Of a DNA stretch of 64,000 bases, positions 63,337 through 64,000 are shown piece by piece. Where the stretch lies: assembly GCA_942492915.1 (NCBI GenBank), contig OW818662.1, forward strand, positions 186,001-250,000. The letters are read 5' to 3'. The number at the start of each line of letters is the position of its first letter. Positions within the stretch are counted from its first letter, which is position 1. The DNA is from Turneriella sp942492915 (GTDB taxonomy: Bacteria > Spirochaetota > Leptospiria > Turneriellales > Turneriellaceae). The notes under the pieces are model-generated. The model was not told the origin of the DNA, did not search any database, and worked only from the letters and a program-made list of their open reading frames with translations. The position numbers and the translations under genes are program-made.

Positions 63337-64000
63337 ATGCTCAGCCCACCAAAAATCGTCTCAGTTGTTTTAGGCTCATATAATCGGCTGCGCTACTTGA
63401 AGCTGGCCATAGCCAGTATTCGTGCGGAGCTTGAATTCTCAGGAGTCGCATTCGAAATCATTGTCGTCGACGGGGGCTCAACCGATGGATCTGTGCGTTG
63501 GCTCTGTAGACAGAAAGACGTTCTGACTATAATCCAGCATAACAGGGGTAAGTGGCGCGGACGGTCAATCGAACGACGCTCTTGGGGTTATTTCATGAAC
63601 CTGGCATTTAGAGCGGCTCAGGGAAAATACATCTGTATGGTCAGCGATGATTGCCTTATCGTGCCGGGAGCCATTAGAAATGGCATTCAATATTTTGAAA
63701 AAAGGCTTAAGGCCGGTCAGAAAGTCGGGGCAGTGGCGTTCTATTGGCGTAATTGGCCTGAGCTTGGCGAATATTGGGTAGGATTGACCTTTGGCAACAA
63801 GACCTTTGTAAACCATGGCCTCTATCTGAGATCTGCGCTTGAAGAGGTCGGCTTCATTGACGAAGACAGCTATGCCTTTTATCACGCTGATGGCGATTTG
63901 TGCATGAAATTGTGGCATAAAGGCTACGAATGTCTAGACGCGAGAGAATCATTCATTGAGCACCACGGGGTTGCAAACGTTAAAGTCAGAACTTCTAACC
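63337..64000 (+). CDS. GT2-family glycosyltransferase, 3'-truncated by window edge
   Basis: An open frame from the ATG at 63337 runs to the last base with no stop; an in-frame ATG at 63280 also exists. The 221 visible residues include VSVVLGSYNRLRYLKLAI, IIVVDGGSTDGS, the DxD-like MVSDDCLIV and YAFYHADGDLCMKLW, a complete GT2 catalytic core. It is the first plus-strand gene of a further glycan block lying outside the window. Confidence 0.85.
   Translation, partial: MLSPPKIVSVVLGSYNRLRYLKLAIASIRAELEFSGVAFEIIVVDGGSTDGSVRWLCRQKDVLTIIQHNRGKWRGRSIERRSWGYFMNLAFRAAQGKYICMVSDDCLIVPGAIRNGIQYFEKRLKAGQKVGAVAFYWRNWPELGEYWVGLTFGNKTFVNHGLYLRSALEEVGFIDEDSYAFYHADGDLCMKLWHKGYECLDARESFIEHHGVANVKVRTSN

Overview
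The window looks like chromosomal DNA of a moderately GC-rich spirochaete of the Leptospira group. My best guess is a Turneriella-like organism. That is an inference from many short-signal lipoproteins with loose, spirochaete-style lipoboxes, stacked outer-membrane-like proteins, and housekeeping genes (mdh, gatA, hisS, ispE). No rRNA, CRISPR array, insertion sequence or prophage is visible. Coding density is very high, with many ATGA/TAATG overlaps that point to translational coupling.

Region 1 (1-12992) is a surface-protein block. Two giant paralogous repeat proteins (1-4424, cut by the window edge, and the lipoprotein at 8943-12992) bracket four exported, probably beta-barrel proteins (4548-8943). 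Region 2 (13037-21310) holds an LtaS-like sulfatase-fold enzyme, mdh enclosed by two perfect palindromes, an exported-protein/lipoprotein group, a PilZ protein, gatA and hisS. Region 3 (21316-31389) is a potassium block: a CPA2 cation/proton antiporter divergent from a complete kdpFABCDE locus.

Region 4 (31367-34967, minus strand) is the most interesting locus. A Cys-rich exported peptide with a CHGINGC motif precedes a fused DUF692 (MNIO) and DUF2063 protein, an ECF sigma factor, a small zinc-finger anti-sigma factor and an uncharacterised membrane protein. It has the architecture of a bufferin-type, copper-responsive modified-peptide system, with an unusual enzyme-partner fusion. Region 5 (35149-45945) is mostly uncharacterised lipoproteins, among them a tandem paralogous pair, a metallo-beta-lactamase-fold protein and an FGE-like protein, plus an MFS carrier, a methyltransferase and a HAMP membrane protein.

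Region 6 (45996-48800) carries tRNA-Gln(UUG), followed directly by a 116-nt nested inverted repeat and a terminator, then ispE, an atpZ-like gene and a sugar aminotransferase. Region 7 (48879-64000) is a visibly AT-richer surface-glycan (O-antigen-like) cluster. It contains rfbF, rfbG, a 3,5-epimerase-like gene, a C-methyltransferase and a reductase, which together suggest a CDP-linked C-branched deoxysugar. Around these lie several glycosyltransferases, an OafA-type acyltransferase and unknown glycan genes. The last gene runs off the right edge.
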